The notes: generated from the sequence alone by a model not told the origin. Counted from the first letter of the stretch, positions 1 to 7,570 are shown. The stretch: 10,655 nucleotides of DNA from JAWOJF01 sp046481785 (GCA_046481785.1 JAWOJF010000083.1:1-10655), one strand, 5' to 3'. Translations and numbers: made by a program.

Positions 1-23
1 CTTTATTTCATTCTGTAATTTAT

Positions 24-159
24 TCTATAAACGTTTAATCCCCGCGGAATTGTAATAATTACAGGAATACAAGGACTTATACCATAAACAGGTAACTATA
101 TGTTAAGGTATAATATATATTGCTGTTTTAAGTCCCGTCAGGGACGTTATGTTTATAGA
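24..159. repeat. Repeat pair, TCTATAAACGT ends with GTCCC hairpin
   Basis: The left end reads TCTATAAACGT at 24-34 followed by a degenerate CCCCGCGG-type core. The right end carries GTCCC (132-136) and GGGAC (141-145) flanking a GTCA loop, then ACGTTATGTTTATAGA. The same unit appears at 3377-3405, where TCTATAAACGT is followed by AGTCCCTACGGGACT. This looks like two inverted copies of a REP-like hairpin forming one composite unit. The link between the halves is inferred from their mirrored ends. Confidence 0.45.
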
Positions 160-219
160 TATATGTAATCTCAATATTTGCAAATTTCGTAGGAACGAAG
201 CAAATTATTATTTTGGACA

Positions 220-309
220 GGACTGGTGCTGATTTCAGCCAAAGGTTAACACCTTGATTTATTGAGGTGTTCTAGAGAGAACAAGAAACCAGTTAACTGT
301 TTCCAGTCC
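220..309. other. Predicted branched (cloverleaf-like) fold
   Basis: A perfect 7-bp closing stem, GGACTGG (220-226) with CCAGTCC (303-309), encloses three local hairpins: GCTG/CAGC at 228-239, AACACCT/AGGTGTT at 248-271 with a 10-nt loop, and GAAAC...GTTTC at 285-303, which contains AGTTAACT. The last arm shares base 303 with the closing stem. It matches no riboswitch or housekeeping RNA that I recognise and lacks a tRNA T-loop. It may be a structured RNA, a folded DNA recombination or transposon end, or chance. The strand cannot be decided because the pairing works on both. Confidence 0.35.
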
Positions 310-326
310 GCCGTGGCAGGGCAGAG

Positions 327-363
327 GGATTAAGTGCCGCCGTGTTGGCGGATAACCTAATCC
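327..363. repeat. Nested hairpin spanning the stop of the LOG gene
   Basis: GGATTA (327-332) pairs with TAATCC (358-363), and inside it CCGCC (337-341) pairs with GGCGG (347-351). It overlaps the TAG stop of the minus-strand gene at 357-359, so it could act as a 3'-end stabiliser or terminator hairpin. No T-run follows it on the minus strand, so a classical intrinsic terminator is unlikely. Confidence 0.4.
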
Positions 364-887
364 TTCAGATTTTTTACAAGATAGTCCGCTATTTCTTCAG
401 GGGCGTCAAAATATTTAACCAGCCCGGAAATTCTTTTTTCTTTCACAATCTGTTCATCAATAATGCGGGCTACTTCTTTCCACATATAGGAGTGGCAGAC
501 AATTGGTTTTATATTAAGAAGGTTTTTATTCATAAACTCCCATACGGCTGCCAGTTCAAGCAGTGTACCTGTGCCCCCCTGCAGAATAATATATGCATCT
601 CCTTTTTCAATAAGCGTTGTAATTCTTTCAAAGAGGGTACTGCATTTTATATTATTGGTAAGATAGTTATTACACTTAAAATTAAGGTAGGAGAGTGTAA
701 CACCTTCAGCTTTGCCGCCGTTTTCAACTGCACCCCTGGATACAGCTTCCATAATTCCCATATATCCGCCGGTGCAGACATCAAAATTATTTTTTGCCAG
801 AAGTCCACCCAGCTTATAAGCAACAGAATATTCTTCTTCACCTTCAACAGGCAGAGAGCTGCCGAATACTGTAATTGTTTTTCTCAT
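357..887 (-). CDS. LOG-family / TIGR00725-like Rossmann-fold protein
   Basis: The 176-residue product has the fold signature of the LOG (lysine decarboxylase-like) superfamily, whose best-known members release active cytokinin bases from nucleoside monophosphates by phosphoribohydrolysis. Many bacterial members act on other nucleotides or have no known substrate. Visible landmarks are a beta-strand start ITVFGSS (5-11), TGGYMGIMEA (39-48), an Arg in FERIT (residue 88) and GGTGTLLE (104-111), which supplies the usual Glu (E111). The classical motif is PGGxGTxxE; here Gln 103 replaces the Pro. Family members are often about 170-200 residues, so the gene looks complete. The ATG at 887 is the only reasonable start, but no clear Shine-Dalgarno precedes it. 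It appears monocistronic, 685 bp from the next gene upstream. Substrate unknown. Confidence 0.8.
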   Translation of the reverse strand: MRKTITVFGSSLPVEGEEEYSVAYKLGGLLAKNNFDVCTGGYMGIMEAVSRGAVENGGKAEGVTLSYLNFKCNNYLTNNIKCSTLFERITTLIEKGDAYIILQGGTGTLLELAAVWEFMNKNLLNIKPIVCHSYMWKEVARIIDEQIVKEKRISGLVKYFDAPEEIADYLVKNLKD

Positions 888-964
888 AAATTTTTTAGGT
901 GAAAACTTAATTAAATTTTTTATTAAATGTTATGTAAGAGATTTATTCTTTTAGCTCAGTGGCG

Positions 965-1037
965 CCCTGTGGAGCCCGGTGTAACAAAATAGTTACACAG
1001 AGAGACACGGAGGTTAACACAGAGTTCCACGGAGATT
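965..1037. repeat. Inverted CTGTGGA...GTGTAAC repeat
   Basis: CCCTGTGGAGCCCGGTGTAAC (967-985, first bases approximate) runs into its inverted counterpart, with GTGTAAC (979-985) and GTTACAC (992-998) forming a 7-bp stem over a 6-nt loop. Two further degenerate units follow (AGAGACACGGAGG and ACAGAGTTCCACGGAG). A third occurrence, CCTCTGTGGAACTCAGTGT, lies at 1463-1481 on the opposite orientation to the 1019-1034 unit. Repeats of this type occur in unrelated bacterial genomes. Confidence 0.5.
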
Positions 1038-1272
1038 TCTTTTCGTTTGGTTAGAGCAGGCAATGTTTATGAATGAATTGTACGGTATGTACAGAGAGCA
1101 AGAGCAGGAGTAAGAGCAAGTCCACAGTCGGCAATTGGGGCAAGTAGGCAATGGGCAGTAGGCAAAATTGTAGAGGCTGGATTTATCCAGCTTTTTTTGC
1201 GGGGGTTTTTTCTCTAATAAAAAAGTTGAACGAAACAAATTATCATCCAGGAACAAAATGATAATAATATTT

Positions 1273-1306
1273 AAAGATGACATCTTTTTAAAAAGATGTC
1301 ATCTTT
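1273..1306. repeat. 34-bp nested palindrome, copy 1
   Basis: The 34 bases are a perfect palindrome made of AAAGATGACATCTTTTT (1273-1289) and its reverse complement (1290-1306). Each half contains its own 15-bp palindrome, AAAGATG-A-CATCTTT or AAAGATG-T-CATCTTT. The same 34 bp recurs at 3538-3571, and a split form at 5211-5263. All three lie downstream of a minus-strand gene and upstream of the next one, a placement suited to terminators, although paired operator boxes are also possible. Confidence 0.75.
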
Positions 1307-1459
1307 TTCATAGCTTCAACAGAGCTGGATAAACAAAAGGTTAATAGATCAATAAGCTTATAATGTTAATTCAGGTAAAAGAATCCGGGTTATTAAGGTT
1401 AAGAATATTAAATAAGACCTTAATCAAAAAATTATAGTTGAGTGTTATATTTTTCTGCT

Positions 1460-1486
1460 TTACCTCTGTGGAACTCAGTGTAAAAA
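1460..1486. repeat. CTCTGTGGAACTCAGTGT repeat
   Basis: A single degenerate copy of the repeat at 965-1037. Together the two sites bracket most of the spacer between the LOG and Rieske-reductase genes. Confidence 0.4.
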
Positions 1487-1538
1487 AAAGTGGTAAAGGG
1501 ATTATGTTTTTTTACTTGCTCTTACTCTTGCTTTTCCT

Positions 1539-1557
1539 CCTGCCTTCAGCAGGCAGG
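1539..1557. repeat. CCTGCC/GGCAGG hairpin
   Basis: CCTGCC (1539-1544) and GGCAGG (1552-1557) form a 6-bp GC stem with a 7-nt loop, 16 bp beyond the stop codon of the minus-strand reductase. Related hairpins lie at 3458-3480 and 10165-10185. It may protect or end the reductase transcript, but no T-run follows on the minus strand. Confidence 0.45.
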
Positions 1558-1572
1558 CTTGAACTATTTCCT

Positions 1573-3126
1573 TTATTTGATATATTCCTTTACGTCGCTA
1601 AGGCCCTTCCTCATCTTTTCATGTATCTCTGCCATTTCTTTATCTCTTGTTCCTGCTGCTGCAAGTATATTATTATCTTTTATATAATAGGCAATAAAAT
1701 CTTTTGATTGAACCTGGCCATCAATTTTAATTTCATCCCAGCCGGAAGCATGCCCCACATATTTTAGTTCCAGGTCTGCTTGTTTTGTCCAGAAGAAGGG
1801 GATACTGTCATCAGGTTTATCTATCCCTGCCATAATATATGCTGCGCGCCTTCCCTGCTGTTGAGCAGTACGCCAGTGTTCTATACGCATATAATTCCCA
1901 GTACGCCAATCGGGGTAAGTAACAATATCGCCGGCTGCATAAATATCTTCATAAGCGGAGAAGTTTTTATCTGTCTTAATACTGCCGTCCTTTTCAGAAA
2001 CAATATTGCCAAGAAACTCTGTTGCCGGTTTAACTCCTATGCCAATTACAGCCATATCAGATTCAATTACATCACCGTTTTTTAGTATAGCCGCCTCAAT
2101 TGTATCTTTGCCTTTAAAACTTATAGCAGTAGTATTCAATTTAAAATTTATGCCGTGCTTACGGTGAATCTGCAGGAACAAACTGCCGATCTCATCCCCA
2201 AATATTTTTTTGAATGGAATATCATCAGGTGAAACAACCGTAATATTTAACTTGTTATATCTTTCCTTAAGGCTAATGGCAGTTTCCATGCCGATAAAAC
2301 TGCTCCCTATTATAACAAGATTTTTAGCATGATGAGCAGCTTCAACAATCTGATCTGAATTAATAAAGCTTCTCAGATAAAAAATATTACGCAGTTCCGA
2401 TCCCGGTATATCAAGAGTTCGCGGTACTCCGCCAACTGCAATTAAAAGCTTATCAAATGCAAGCCTGTCACCATTTACAAAGGACAACTTTTTGTTTTCA
2501 ATATCAAGTGAAACAACACGTTTCCCATGTTTAAGTTCTATTCCATATGCCTGATAAAATTCCTCAGAACGTAAAGGCATCCATTCTTCCGGCGCTTCAC
2601 CGGATAGATACGCCTTGCTGAGATTCGGCCTGTCATACGGTGTTTTATCTTCATAAGTAATCATCATAATGTTCCCCTTAAAGCCGGTCTCCCGCAATGT
2701 TTGTGCAGCGGAATAACCGGCAGCCCCGGCACCTATTATTACAAAATTCCGCTTATCACTTAGTTTATCCTGTTTAACCATTGGAGGGGTACGTGTTCCT
2801 TTAAGTTCATCAGGAACCATTATAATTACTTTGTTCTTTTTTGTTTTAACTTCAAATGTTGTCAGAGCATCCAGTGCAGGGGGTTCAAGCAGATCGCCGG
2901 TTTTTGCATTAAAACATGAATGATGCCATGGACAGACTATCCTGTCACCGCTGAGAATGCCTTCTGATAAGGGAGCTCCATAATGTGGACAGTTAGGGCC
3001 GGTTGCATAAAACTCATCATCAATTCTGCATAAAAGAATTTCTTTTTCATCATCTGTTTTTACTATTTTCATATCTCCGTTTTTCAGTTCATCAATATCA
3101 GCAGCATGTAATTCTTTATAATTCAT
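1573..3126 (-). CDS. Rieske [2Fe-2S] - FAD/NAD(P)H reductase fusion (AIF/ferredoxin-reductase type)
   Basis: The 517-residue protein has an N-terminal Rieske domain (about 1-105) with cluster ligands C46-P-H48 and C65-P-W-H68. It is followed by a pyridine-nucleotide-disulfide-type flavoprotein with FAD motif GAGAAG (132-137), YDRPNLSKAYLSG (164-176), NAD(P)H motif GSSFIG (274-279) and YAAGD (396-400) in the second FAD-binding segment, then a C-terminal reductase domain (about 440-517). This arrangement matches AIFM3-like proteins and ferredoxin reductases of Rieske oxygenase systems, which pass electrons from NAD(P)H through FAD to an iron-sulfur centre. No oxygenase lies nearby, so the electron acceptor is unknown. 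There is no signal peptide, so it should be cytosolic. The ATG at 3126 follows an AAAGGG ribosome-binding site. It is transcribed alone. Confidence 0.9.
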   Translation of the reverse strand: MNYKELHAADIDELKNGDMKIVKTDDEKEILLCRIDDEFYATGPNCPHYGAPLSEGILSGDRIVCPWHHSCFNAKTGDLLEPPALDALTTFEVKTKKNKVIIMVPDELKGTRTPPMVKQDKLSDKRNFVIIGAGAAGYSAAQTLRETGFKGNIMMITYEDKTPYDRPNLSKAYLSGEAPEEWMPLRSEEFYQAYGIELKHGKRVVSLDIENKKLSFVNGDRLAFDKLLIAVGGVPRTLDIPGSELRNIFYLRSFINSDQIVEAAHHAKNLVIIGSSFIGMETAISLKERYNKLNITVVSPDDIPFKKIFGDEIGSLFLQIHRKHGINFKLNTTAISFKGKDTIEAAILKNGDVIESDMAVIGIGVKPATEFLGNIVSEKDGSIKTDKNFSAYEDIYAAGDIVTYPDWRTGNYMRIEHWRTAQQQGRRAAYIMAGIDKPDDSIPFFWTKQADLELKYVGHASGWDEIKIDGQVQSKDFIAYYIKDNNILAAAGTRDKEMAEIHEKMRKGLSDVKEYIK

Positions 3127-3340
3127 TTTTTCCCTTTAATTAAGTATATAATTAGATGCGATATTAATTCTTCCGGTTACATGTAAATGTATGACAAACT
3201 GATACTAAAATACGGGATTAGATATTAAAATGTGTGTTTAACTATAGGCAGGTGTCCAGGTTCAATAAAGATAGGGGTGTTCCGGTGTGTTCCCATATTT
3301 TTTTTCATCACTAAAGCAATACAATAGAAAATCCTCTTTC

Positions 3341-3405
3341 GTCCCTACGGGACTCCGGCCCTAACTTGAACTCTTTTCTATAAACGTATAGTCCCTACGG
3401 GACTA
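3341..3405. repeat. Two GTCCCTACGGGAC hairpins
   Basis: GTCCCTACGGGAC occurs at 3341-3353 and again at 3391-3403, the second preceded by TCTATAAACGT as in the unit at 24-34. Each has a 5-bp GC-rich stem. Variants are at 132-145 (GTCCCGTCAGGGAC) and 7093-7105 (GTCTCTACGGGAC). The spread of one hairpin over several spacers is typical of REP-type repeats. Confidence 0.6.
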
Positions 3406-3457
3406 AATGCAGGATTTGGCATCATAATGAAATGTGTTGATCCCCGCCTTCGCAAAG

Positions 3458-3480
3458 CCTGCCACGTTTGCGGGGGCAGG
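3458..3480. repeat. CCTGCC/GGCAGG hairpin with alternative pairing
   Basis: CCTGCC (3458-3463) pairs with GGCAGG (3475-3480). An overlapping alternative pairs CGCAAA (3451-3456) with TTTGCG (3467-3472), so two mutually exclusive stems are possible. Same family as 1539-1557 and 10165-10185. Confidence 0.4.
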
Positions 3481-3537
3481 AAAAGCGGATGAAGAAGATA
3501 ATTTGTTGTATTAACTTAAGAGAGCAGGATCATATTT

Positions 3538-3571
3538 AAAGATGACATCTTTTTAAAAAGATGTCATCTTT
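3538..3571. repeat. 34-bp nested palindrome, copy 2
   Basis: Base for base the same 34-bp palindrome as at 1273-1306. The flanks differ after a few bases, which marks the palindrome itself as the unit of conservation. It is followed by TTCCACCCCGCAG, resembling the TTCCCACCCCTGCGG found between the arms of the third copy. Confidence 0.75.
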
Positions 3572-3643
3572 TCCACCCCGCAGATTTTTACGATTCAATG
3601 TCTGGTGCAGGGCTATAAATACTTCAAATAAAATATGTATTAA

Positions 3644-3788
3644 CCCCAGGCTTCAGAGGTGTTGCAGAACTACAACTTCTGTCATCCCGGCTGGCCGGGA
3701 TCTCACCGCTGCATTTGCATTGAGATTCCTCAGTCGAATCCGCCTGGGCGGACTTCGGAATGACAATTCCGGGTTCTGCAACAGATTC
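3644..3788. mobile_element. MITE-like element with TGTTGCAGAAC inverted ends
   Basis: TGTTGCAGAAC (3660-3670) and GTTCTGCAACA (3773-3783) are a perfect 11-bp inverted pair near the ends of a 133-bp unit (3656-3788). The left flank, CCCCAGGC plus TTCA (3644-3655), is the same as the left flank of the element at 7304-7554, and the ends resemble its termini. Inside is a second inverted pair, TGTCATCCCG (3680-3689) with CGGAATGACA (3756-3765), and a CCCGGCtggCCGGGA hairpin; this inner unit belongs to the widespread TGTCATTCCG...GAGGAATCTC repeat type. There is no coding capacity and no TTCA at the right end. Confidence 0.55.
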
Positions 3789-3793
3789 TAAAA

Positions 3794-3819
3794 GTCGTGG
3801 CAATAAATAAACAGTCTCT
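3794..3819 (+). mobile_element. Fragment of the 251-bp element
   Basis: These 26 bases match 7488-7512 of the full element except for one inserted A: GTCGTGGCAATAAATAA, then CAGTCTCT. The fragment ends 9 bp before the sodC stop codon. It shows that an element of this family was present here and was later broken or rearranged. Confidence 0.6.
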
Positions 3820-3827
3820 ACAGATGT

Positions 3828-4421
3828 TTATTCACCGGAAATACCAATCACACCGCAGGCAATCCTGCCGCCGGCATCACCGGTTGGCTGCGTGGTAAAA
3901 TCATCTTCTTTTTCATGAACTACCACCGCATGGCCGATAATGGAGTTGATACCGTAAAATGTCATAACGCTATCAGTTAACTGGAGACTGGCGTTGCCGT
4001 TTGCATCTGCCTCAATATTTCCCAGATCTCCGGTATGCCTGTTCTGAGAGGTGGGTCCTGCATGCTGATTTCCTACAGGGTTAAAATGTCCCCCTGCAGA
4101 GGATGCATCAGGAGCACTGCAGTCGCCAAATTCATGAATATGGAAACCATGCTTACCTGGTTTTAATCCGCTGATTTCGGCGGATACTTTTATAACATTA
4201 TCTTCACGGGTAAAAGTAACAATTCCTTTAACATTACTTTTCCCGGCGGGATGGAGTACTGCAACGGCTTTATTGAAATTTATTGAATCGGCCATTTGCT
4301 GTTCAGGCCAGCCTTCACTGCCGGCCCCGCTTTCATCAGCTACTTCATCTCTCTGGTGATCGGGCTGTTCACATCCCGCAAAAAAGAAAAATAATAAGAT
4401 AAGAGATATTCCTAATTTCAT
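3828..4421 (-). CDS. sodC: Cu,Zn superoxide dismutase, lipoprotein
   Basis: This enzyme converts superoxide to hydrogen peroxide and oxygen in the cell envelope. The 197-residue product starts with a lipoprotein signal peptide ending in the lipobox FAGC (14-17), then an acidic linker to about residue 45. The catalytic domain (about 50-195) shows the metal ligands in GFHIHEFGDC (H94, H96), GGHFNP (H112), H120, RHTGD (H129, D132) and VVVHEKEDD (H169), the disulfide pair C101/C189 and the active-site Arg in GGRIACG (R186). All key residues are present, so it should be active. The ATG at 4421 overlaps the stop of the upstream pfpI-like gene by 4 bp (ATGA), implying translational coupling. An AGAGG ribosome-binding sequence lies within the end of that gene. 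Confidence 0.95.
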   Translation of the reverse strand: MKLGISLILLFFFFAGCEQPDHQRDEVADESGAGSEGWPEQQMADSINFNKAVAVLHPAGKSNVKGIVTFTREDNVIKVSAEISGLKPGKHGFHIHEFGDCSAPDASSAGGHFNPVGNQHAGPTSQNRHTGDLGNIEADANGNASLQLTDSVMTFYGINSIIGHAVVVHEKEDDFTTQPTGDAGGRIACGVIGISGE

Positions 4422-4957
4422 GCTTCAACCTCTGCATGTTTATTTACTAAAGATTCTATTATTGTCCTGCAGAAAGCGGGAAGATCACCGGGATTGCGTG
4501 AAGTGATAATATTGCCGTCAATAACAACTTCTTTATCCTGCCAGTCAGCGCCTGCATTAACTATATCATCTTTAATTGAAAAAAAGCTGGTTGCTTTTTT
4601 ACCATTCAGAATACCAGCCGAAGCAAGCATCCATGGGGCATGGCAAATTGCGGCAACCGGTTTTTGCTGGTCAAACATTATTTTAACAAAGTCTATCATA
4701 GCTGGTGAGCGCCGCATATGATCGGGGGAAAAACCGCCCGGAATTATTAATGCGTCAAAACTTTTTGGGTTAACATCGTTAATTGATTTATCAGCTTTAA
4801 CCGGAACACCATGTTTACCGCTGAATGTATCAATCTCCGGAGCAATAACAGTAACTTCAGCTCCTTCTTCTTTCATACGGTAATAGGGATACAAAAACTC
4901 AACATCTTCATACATCTTCTCAATAAAGATTGCAATTTTTTTGCCTTCAAGTTTCAT
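4418..4957 (-). CDS. DJ-1/PfpI family protein (YhbO/PfpI-like)
   Basis: The 179-residue product has the flavodoxin-like fold of class I glutamine amidotransferase-like DJ-1/PfpI proteins. Landmarks are an N-terminal acidic pair in YEDVEF (16-21), IIPGGFSPDHMR (71-82), the nucleophile elbow AAICHAPW (102-109; Cys 105 followed by His 106) and TSRNPGDLPAF (152-162). Family members have been reported as stress chaperones, glyoxalases, deglycases or intracellular peptidases, and the exact activity cannot be read from sequence. It heads a two-gene unit with sodC, overlapping it by 4 bp, which suggests a role in oxidative or carbonyl stress. A strong AAAGGAGT site sits 9 bp before the ATG at 4957. 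The upstream DNA is a truncated mobile-element copy, so its promoter may be partly element-derived. Confidence 0.9.
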   Translation of the reverse strand: MKLEGKKIAIFIEKMYEDVEFLYPYYRMKEEGAEVTVIAPEIDTFSGKHGVPVKADKSINDVNPKSFDALIIPGGFSPDHMRRSPAMIDFVKIMFDQQKPVAAICHAPWMLASAGILNGKKATSFFSIKDDIVNAGADWQDKEVVIDGNIITSRNPGDLPAFCRTIIESLVNKHAEVEA

Positions 4958-4997
4958 GGGGTTACTCCTTTCATTTATTAATCATAATCGTTTTCCC

Positions 4998-5177
4998 TTT
5001 ATGTCGTGGTTTAGAATTCCAAATATTTTTGGCTTTAGCCCCCGACGAGTAGGGACACGCACAATTAAAACAAATTGTGGCTAAAGCCTTCATGCTGATG
5101 TTTTTCTCCCACGACTTAAAAGTCGTGGCAATTGATATCCCTTCCTTGTGAATTAGGCTGAGTTCTGCAACCGACTC
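4998..5177 (-). mobile_element. Truncated inverted copy of the 251-bp element
   Basis: Read on the minus strand, this segment follows the element at 7304-7554 nearly base for base: a terminus GAGTCGGTTGCAGAACT, the hairpin CCACGACTTTTAAGTCGTGG (5109-5128), the GGCTTTAGCC...GGCTAAAGCC pair (5030-5095 region) and half of the last hairpin (TTTATGTCGTGG at 4998-5009). The rest of that hairpin and the far terminus are missing. The intact end is followed by TTCA (5178-5181), the tetranucleotide that flanks the full copy. The truncated end lies about 40 bp upstream of the pfpI-like start codon. Confidence 0.7.
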
Positions 5178-5210
5178 TTCATCGAGGTGTTTATTTGGAG
5201 ACAAAATAAT

Positions 5211-5263
5211 AAAGATGACATCTTTTCCCACCCCTGCGGACAGGTAAAAAGATATCATCTTTT
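5211..5263. repeat. Nested palindrome, copy 3 (split form)
   Basis: AAAGATGACATCTTTT (5211-5226) and AAAAGATATCATCTTT (5247-5262) are the two arms of the palindrome at 1273 and 3538, with one base changed in the right arm and a 20-bp GC-rich insert between them. Paired, they form a long stem-loop, so the stem has been kept while the centre changed. It lies downstream of the minus-strand HPF-like gene. Confidence 0.65.
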
Positions 5264-5266
5264 ACG

Positions 5267-5331
5267 AAGGGGCCGTTCCATAAGCCCATTCACCCGGGGA
5301 AGGGGTTGGGGATGGGATGTGGAAGGCCCTT
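5267..5331 (-). terminator. Possible transcript-end hairpin of the HPF-like gene
   Basis: AAGGGGCCGTTCC (5267-5279) and GGAAGGCCCTT (5321-5331) pair with two bulges and enclose CCCAT (5285-5289) with ATGGG (5312-5316) around a C/G-rich core. The structure begins at the stop codon of the HPF-like gene. No T-run follows on the minus strand, so termination is only a suggestion; a REP-like repeat is equally possible. Confidence 0.3.
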
Positions 5332-5884
5332 AATCTAATACCTGGACTGTACTTGCCTGCGGGCCTTTCTCTCCGTCTTCTTCAAAAAAGCGGACACCGG
5401 TACCTGCTGCAAGTTTCTCAAATTCCTCATTTACAACACTGTTTCTGTGAAAATAAATTTCACGACCGTTTATTGTTTTTATAAAACCATATCCTTCATC
5501 GGGATACACGCGGTCAACTATTGCTCTTATTTCCTGTTCGGGATGTTTTTTAACATCGTTCCTTTGTATTTGCACAATTTTTTTTATTTGTTTTTCCGCT
5601 GCTTCAAAAGCATCTCTTATTACAGCCTGAAGCGGATCATCTTTATCATTATCGCCGGGTTCCTTTGTTACTATCACTTCATTTCCCGGCGGAAGTCTCA
5701 TATCAATTCTTATACGGTAAGGATTTCCTCTTCTTACTGTACTATGAGGTCTTTCAACTGCAACACTGCAGCTTGTAATATAATCACACATTTTTTCAAG
5801 TTTTGATACTTTACTTCTTATTAATTCTTCAATTGAATCTGTTTTATTAACGTCCTTATAATAAATTTCCAGTGGTACCTGCAT
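5330..5884 (-). CDS. HPF/RaiA-like domain fused to a cold-shock domain
   Basis: The 184-residue protein has an N-terminal domain (about 1-110) of the ribosome hibernation factor type (HPF/RaiA, sigma-54 modulation family), which binds the 30S subunit in resting cells. Signs are the opening beta-strand PLEIYYKD, the helix SIEELIRSKVSKLEKM and a basic second helix ending KQIKKIVQIQR. The C-terminal part (about 118-184) is a cold-shock domain with GYGFIKT (131-137) and IYFHRNSV (143-150), the two RNA-binding signatures, and GPQAS near the end. The combination suggests a ribosome- or RNA-associated stress factor rather than a canonical HPF. A GAGGAG site precedes the ATG at 5884. It is divergent from the flavoprotein gene at 6035 across a 150-bp shared promoter region. 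Confidence 0.88.
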   Translation of the reverse strand: MQVPLEIYYKDVNKTDSIEELIRSKVSKLEKMCDYITSCSVAVERPHSTVRRGNPYRIRIDMRLPPGNEVIVTKEPGDNDKDDPLQAVIRDAFEAAEKQIKKIVQIQRNDVKKHPEQEIRAIVDRVYPDEGYGFIKTINGREIYFHRNSVVNEEFEKLAAGTGVRFFEEDGEKGPQASTVQVLD

Positions 5885-6034
5885 ATCCGGATCTCCTCAA
5901 TTTTTACTAAATATTCAGACTGTTTTGAATATACAATCAAATAAGGATGAGTTATGTGATGTATGTTCCTTTATACATTAATATTTAAAAAACATCTGTA
6001 CATTTTTTTCCTGTTGCAAATATTTAGTTAAAAT

Positions 6035-6934
6035 ATGTATGATGTGATTATTGTTGGAGGCGGACCAGCTGGTTTAAGTGCCGCCCTGGTGCTTGGAAGA
6101 AGCAGAAGACATGTACTAGTTTGTGATACAGGAAAACCACGTAATGCTAAGGCTGAACTTATGCATGGATACCTGTCGCGGGACGGTATAAATCCGCTTG
6201 AGTTCCTTAAGCTGTGCCGGGAAGAATTAAGCCCCTATACTATAAAGATAGAGAACCGGCATATAGTTGATGTAATATTTGCCGATGACCGATTTGAAGC
6301 AACAGACAGTGCGGGTGAAAAAATTTATTCTAAAAAAATTATGCTTGCAACCGGAATAGTTGATAACATTCCGGATTTGCCCGGCATAGATGAACTGTAT
6401 GGGAAAAGTGTTTTTCATTGTCCTTACTGCGACGGCTGGGAAGTACGTGATAAAAAAATTGCCGTTTACGGAAAAGGTAAACCGGGTTATATGCTTTCAT
6501 TCTCGTTAAAAACATGGAGTAATGATGTTACCCTTTTTACAAACGGAAATACAAATATGCGCAGCAAGGATATCAAAAAACTGAATGAAGCGGGTATAGA
6601 AATATTTACAGATAAAATTGAAAGACTTGAAGGAAATAATGGTAAACTTGAACAAATAGTTTTTAACAATGGCGGAAGTGTTGAATGTGATGTTATGTTT
6701 TTTACTTCGGGACAGGTTCAGCGTTCTCATCTTGCGGAAAAACTAGGCTGCAGATTCAGCAGTAACGGATTTATTAAAACTGATACAAAGCAGCAAACCG
6801 GGGTTGAGGGGGTTTTTGTTGCAGGTGATGCTGCCAAAGATATTAAGTTTGTTATTGTTGCCGCCGCTGAAGGTGCACGCGCAGGTGTTGCTATAAATAT
6901 TTCATTACAGGAAGATGAAAGGAAGAAGATTTAA
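6035..6934 (+). CDS. Thioredoxin-reductase-like NAD(P)/FAD oxidoreductase
   Basis: The 299-residue flavoprotein resembles TrxB. It has an N-terminal FAD motif VGGGPAG (7-13), ATG (105-107), a CPYC redox pair (C129, C132) in HCPYCDGWEV and the C-terminal FAD signature VFVAGDA (260-266). It belongs to the CPYCDGWE branch seen in many bacteria, whose electron acceptor is usually unknown, rather than to standard TrxB with CAxC. At the expected NADPH site the sequence is YGKGKPG (145-151), so the GxGxxA/G pattern survives only loosely. No thioredoxin gene is adjacent. The ATG at 6035 has no clear Shine-Dalgarno, but the MYDVIIVGGG start fits the family well. The product should be a cytosolic disulfide or small-molecule reductase; it is divergent from the HPF-like gene. 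Confidence 0.85.
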   Translation: MYDVIIVGGGPAGLSAALVLGRSRRHVLVCDTGKPRNAKAELMHGYLSRDGINPLEFLKLCREELSPYTIKIENRHIVDVIFADDRFEATDSAGEKIYSKKIMLATGIVDNIPDLPGIDELYGKSVFHCPYCDGWEVRDKKIAVYGKGKPGYMLSFSLKTWSNDVTLFTNGNTNMRSKDIKKLNEAGIEIFTDKIERLEGNNGKLEQIVFNNGGSVECDVMFFTSGQVQRSHLAEKLGCRFSSNGFIKTDTKQQTGVEGVFVAGDAAKDIKFVIVAAAEGARAGVAINISLQEDERKKI

Positions 6935-7570
6935 TATTATATATTTCAAAATCTTATATCTGTCCAAAACGTATGTTTTACAGAATAACTTGAACAGCAT
7001 TGTGACATATGTAAGGTTAAGATGAGTCTTGGCCTCAAAAGAAATGCGCCTGTCCCGTCCTGGCGCATAGGCGTCAAGATAGGAGAAGTGTCGTCTCTAC
7101 GGGACTTAATATGATCCTACACCCTTTTCTCCGAAGAGATTGTGTAAAAATTAAAGACTGAGAATAAATATTAATTTTATTGATTAACCCCATGTTTTAA
7201 CATGGGGGGAACCTAAAGAACCATAACACGGGCTTTAGCCCTGAAATGAAGCTAATTCAAGGCTAAAGCCCATATAATCTTAGCTCATGTCCCCCAGGCT
7301 TCAGGGTCTGTTGCATAACTCAGCCTTAACTTCACAAGGAGAAGATATCAATTGCCACGACTTTTAAGTCGTGGGAGAAAACAATTAGCATGGAGGCTTT
7401 AGCCACAATTTGCCTTAATTGTGCGTGTCCCGACCCTTCGGGGGCTAAAGCCAAAAATATTTGGAATCCTAAACCACGACATAAATGTCGTGGCAATAAA
7501 TAACAGTCTCTTTCAAGGAGAAGACATTTAAATTATTAGTTATGCAACAGACCCTTCAGCATAGGGTAAG
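6935..7570. other. Non-coding repeat island
   Basis: This 636-bp gap between convergent genes holds no supportable gene. It contains a GTCTCTACGGGAC hairpin (7093-7105), the CCCCATGTTTTAACATGGGG hairpin (7188-7207), a GGGCTTTAGCC/GGCTAAAGCCC stem-loop (7230-7271), half of an older CCCCAGGC hairpin (7292-7299) and the 251-bp mobile element inserted into it. Nothing distinct was seen in 6960-7090. Confidence 0.6.

Larger units (their letters stand above)
1..356. other. Non-coding spacer with hairpin repeats
   Basis: I see no credible gene here. The region holds a repeat pair whose outer ends are TCTATAAACGT (24-34) and GTTTATAGA (151-159), a small hairpin around 177-204 (TTTGC/GCAAA outside TTCGT/ACGAA), a branched fold at 220-309 and a nested hairpin at 327-363. 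It lies downstream of the minus-strand LOG gene, whose stop codon falls inside the last hairpin. Confidence 0.6.
888..1572. other. Non-coding repeat-rich spacer
   Basis: This 685-bp gap between the LOG and Rieske-reductase genes has no supportable gene. It holds CTCTGTGGA-type repeats at both ends (about 965-1037 and 1460-1486), low-complexity AGAGCAAGAG tracts (1089-1124) matched in inverted form at 1513-1535, a 34-bp palindrome at 1273-1306 and a CCTGCC/GGCAGG hairpin at 1539-1557. The promoter of the LOG gene should lie near 890-945, which is AT-rich, but no convincing motif stands out. Confidence 0.6.
3127..3827. other. Non-coding repeat island between sodC and the Rieske-reductase gene
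   Basis: This 701-bp gap has no supportable gene. In order it holds two GTCCCTACGGGAC hairpins (3341-3353 and 3390-3404), a CCTGCC/GGCAGG hairpin (3458-3480), the second 34-bp palindrome (3538-3571), an ATTAACCCCAGGCTTCA hairpin half (3639-3655), an element with gttgcagaac-type inverted ends (3656-3788) and a fragment of the 251-bp mobile element (3794-3819). The stretch 3127-3335 carries no repeat I recognise and probably contains the reductase promoter. Confidence 0.6.
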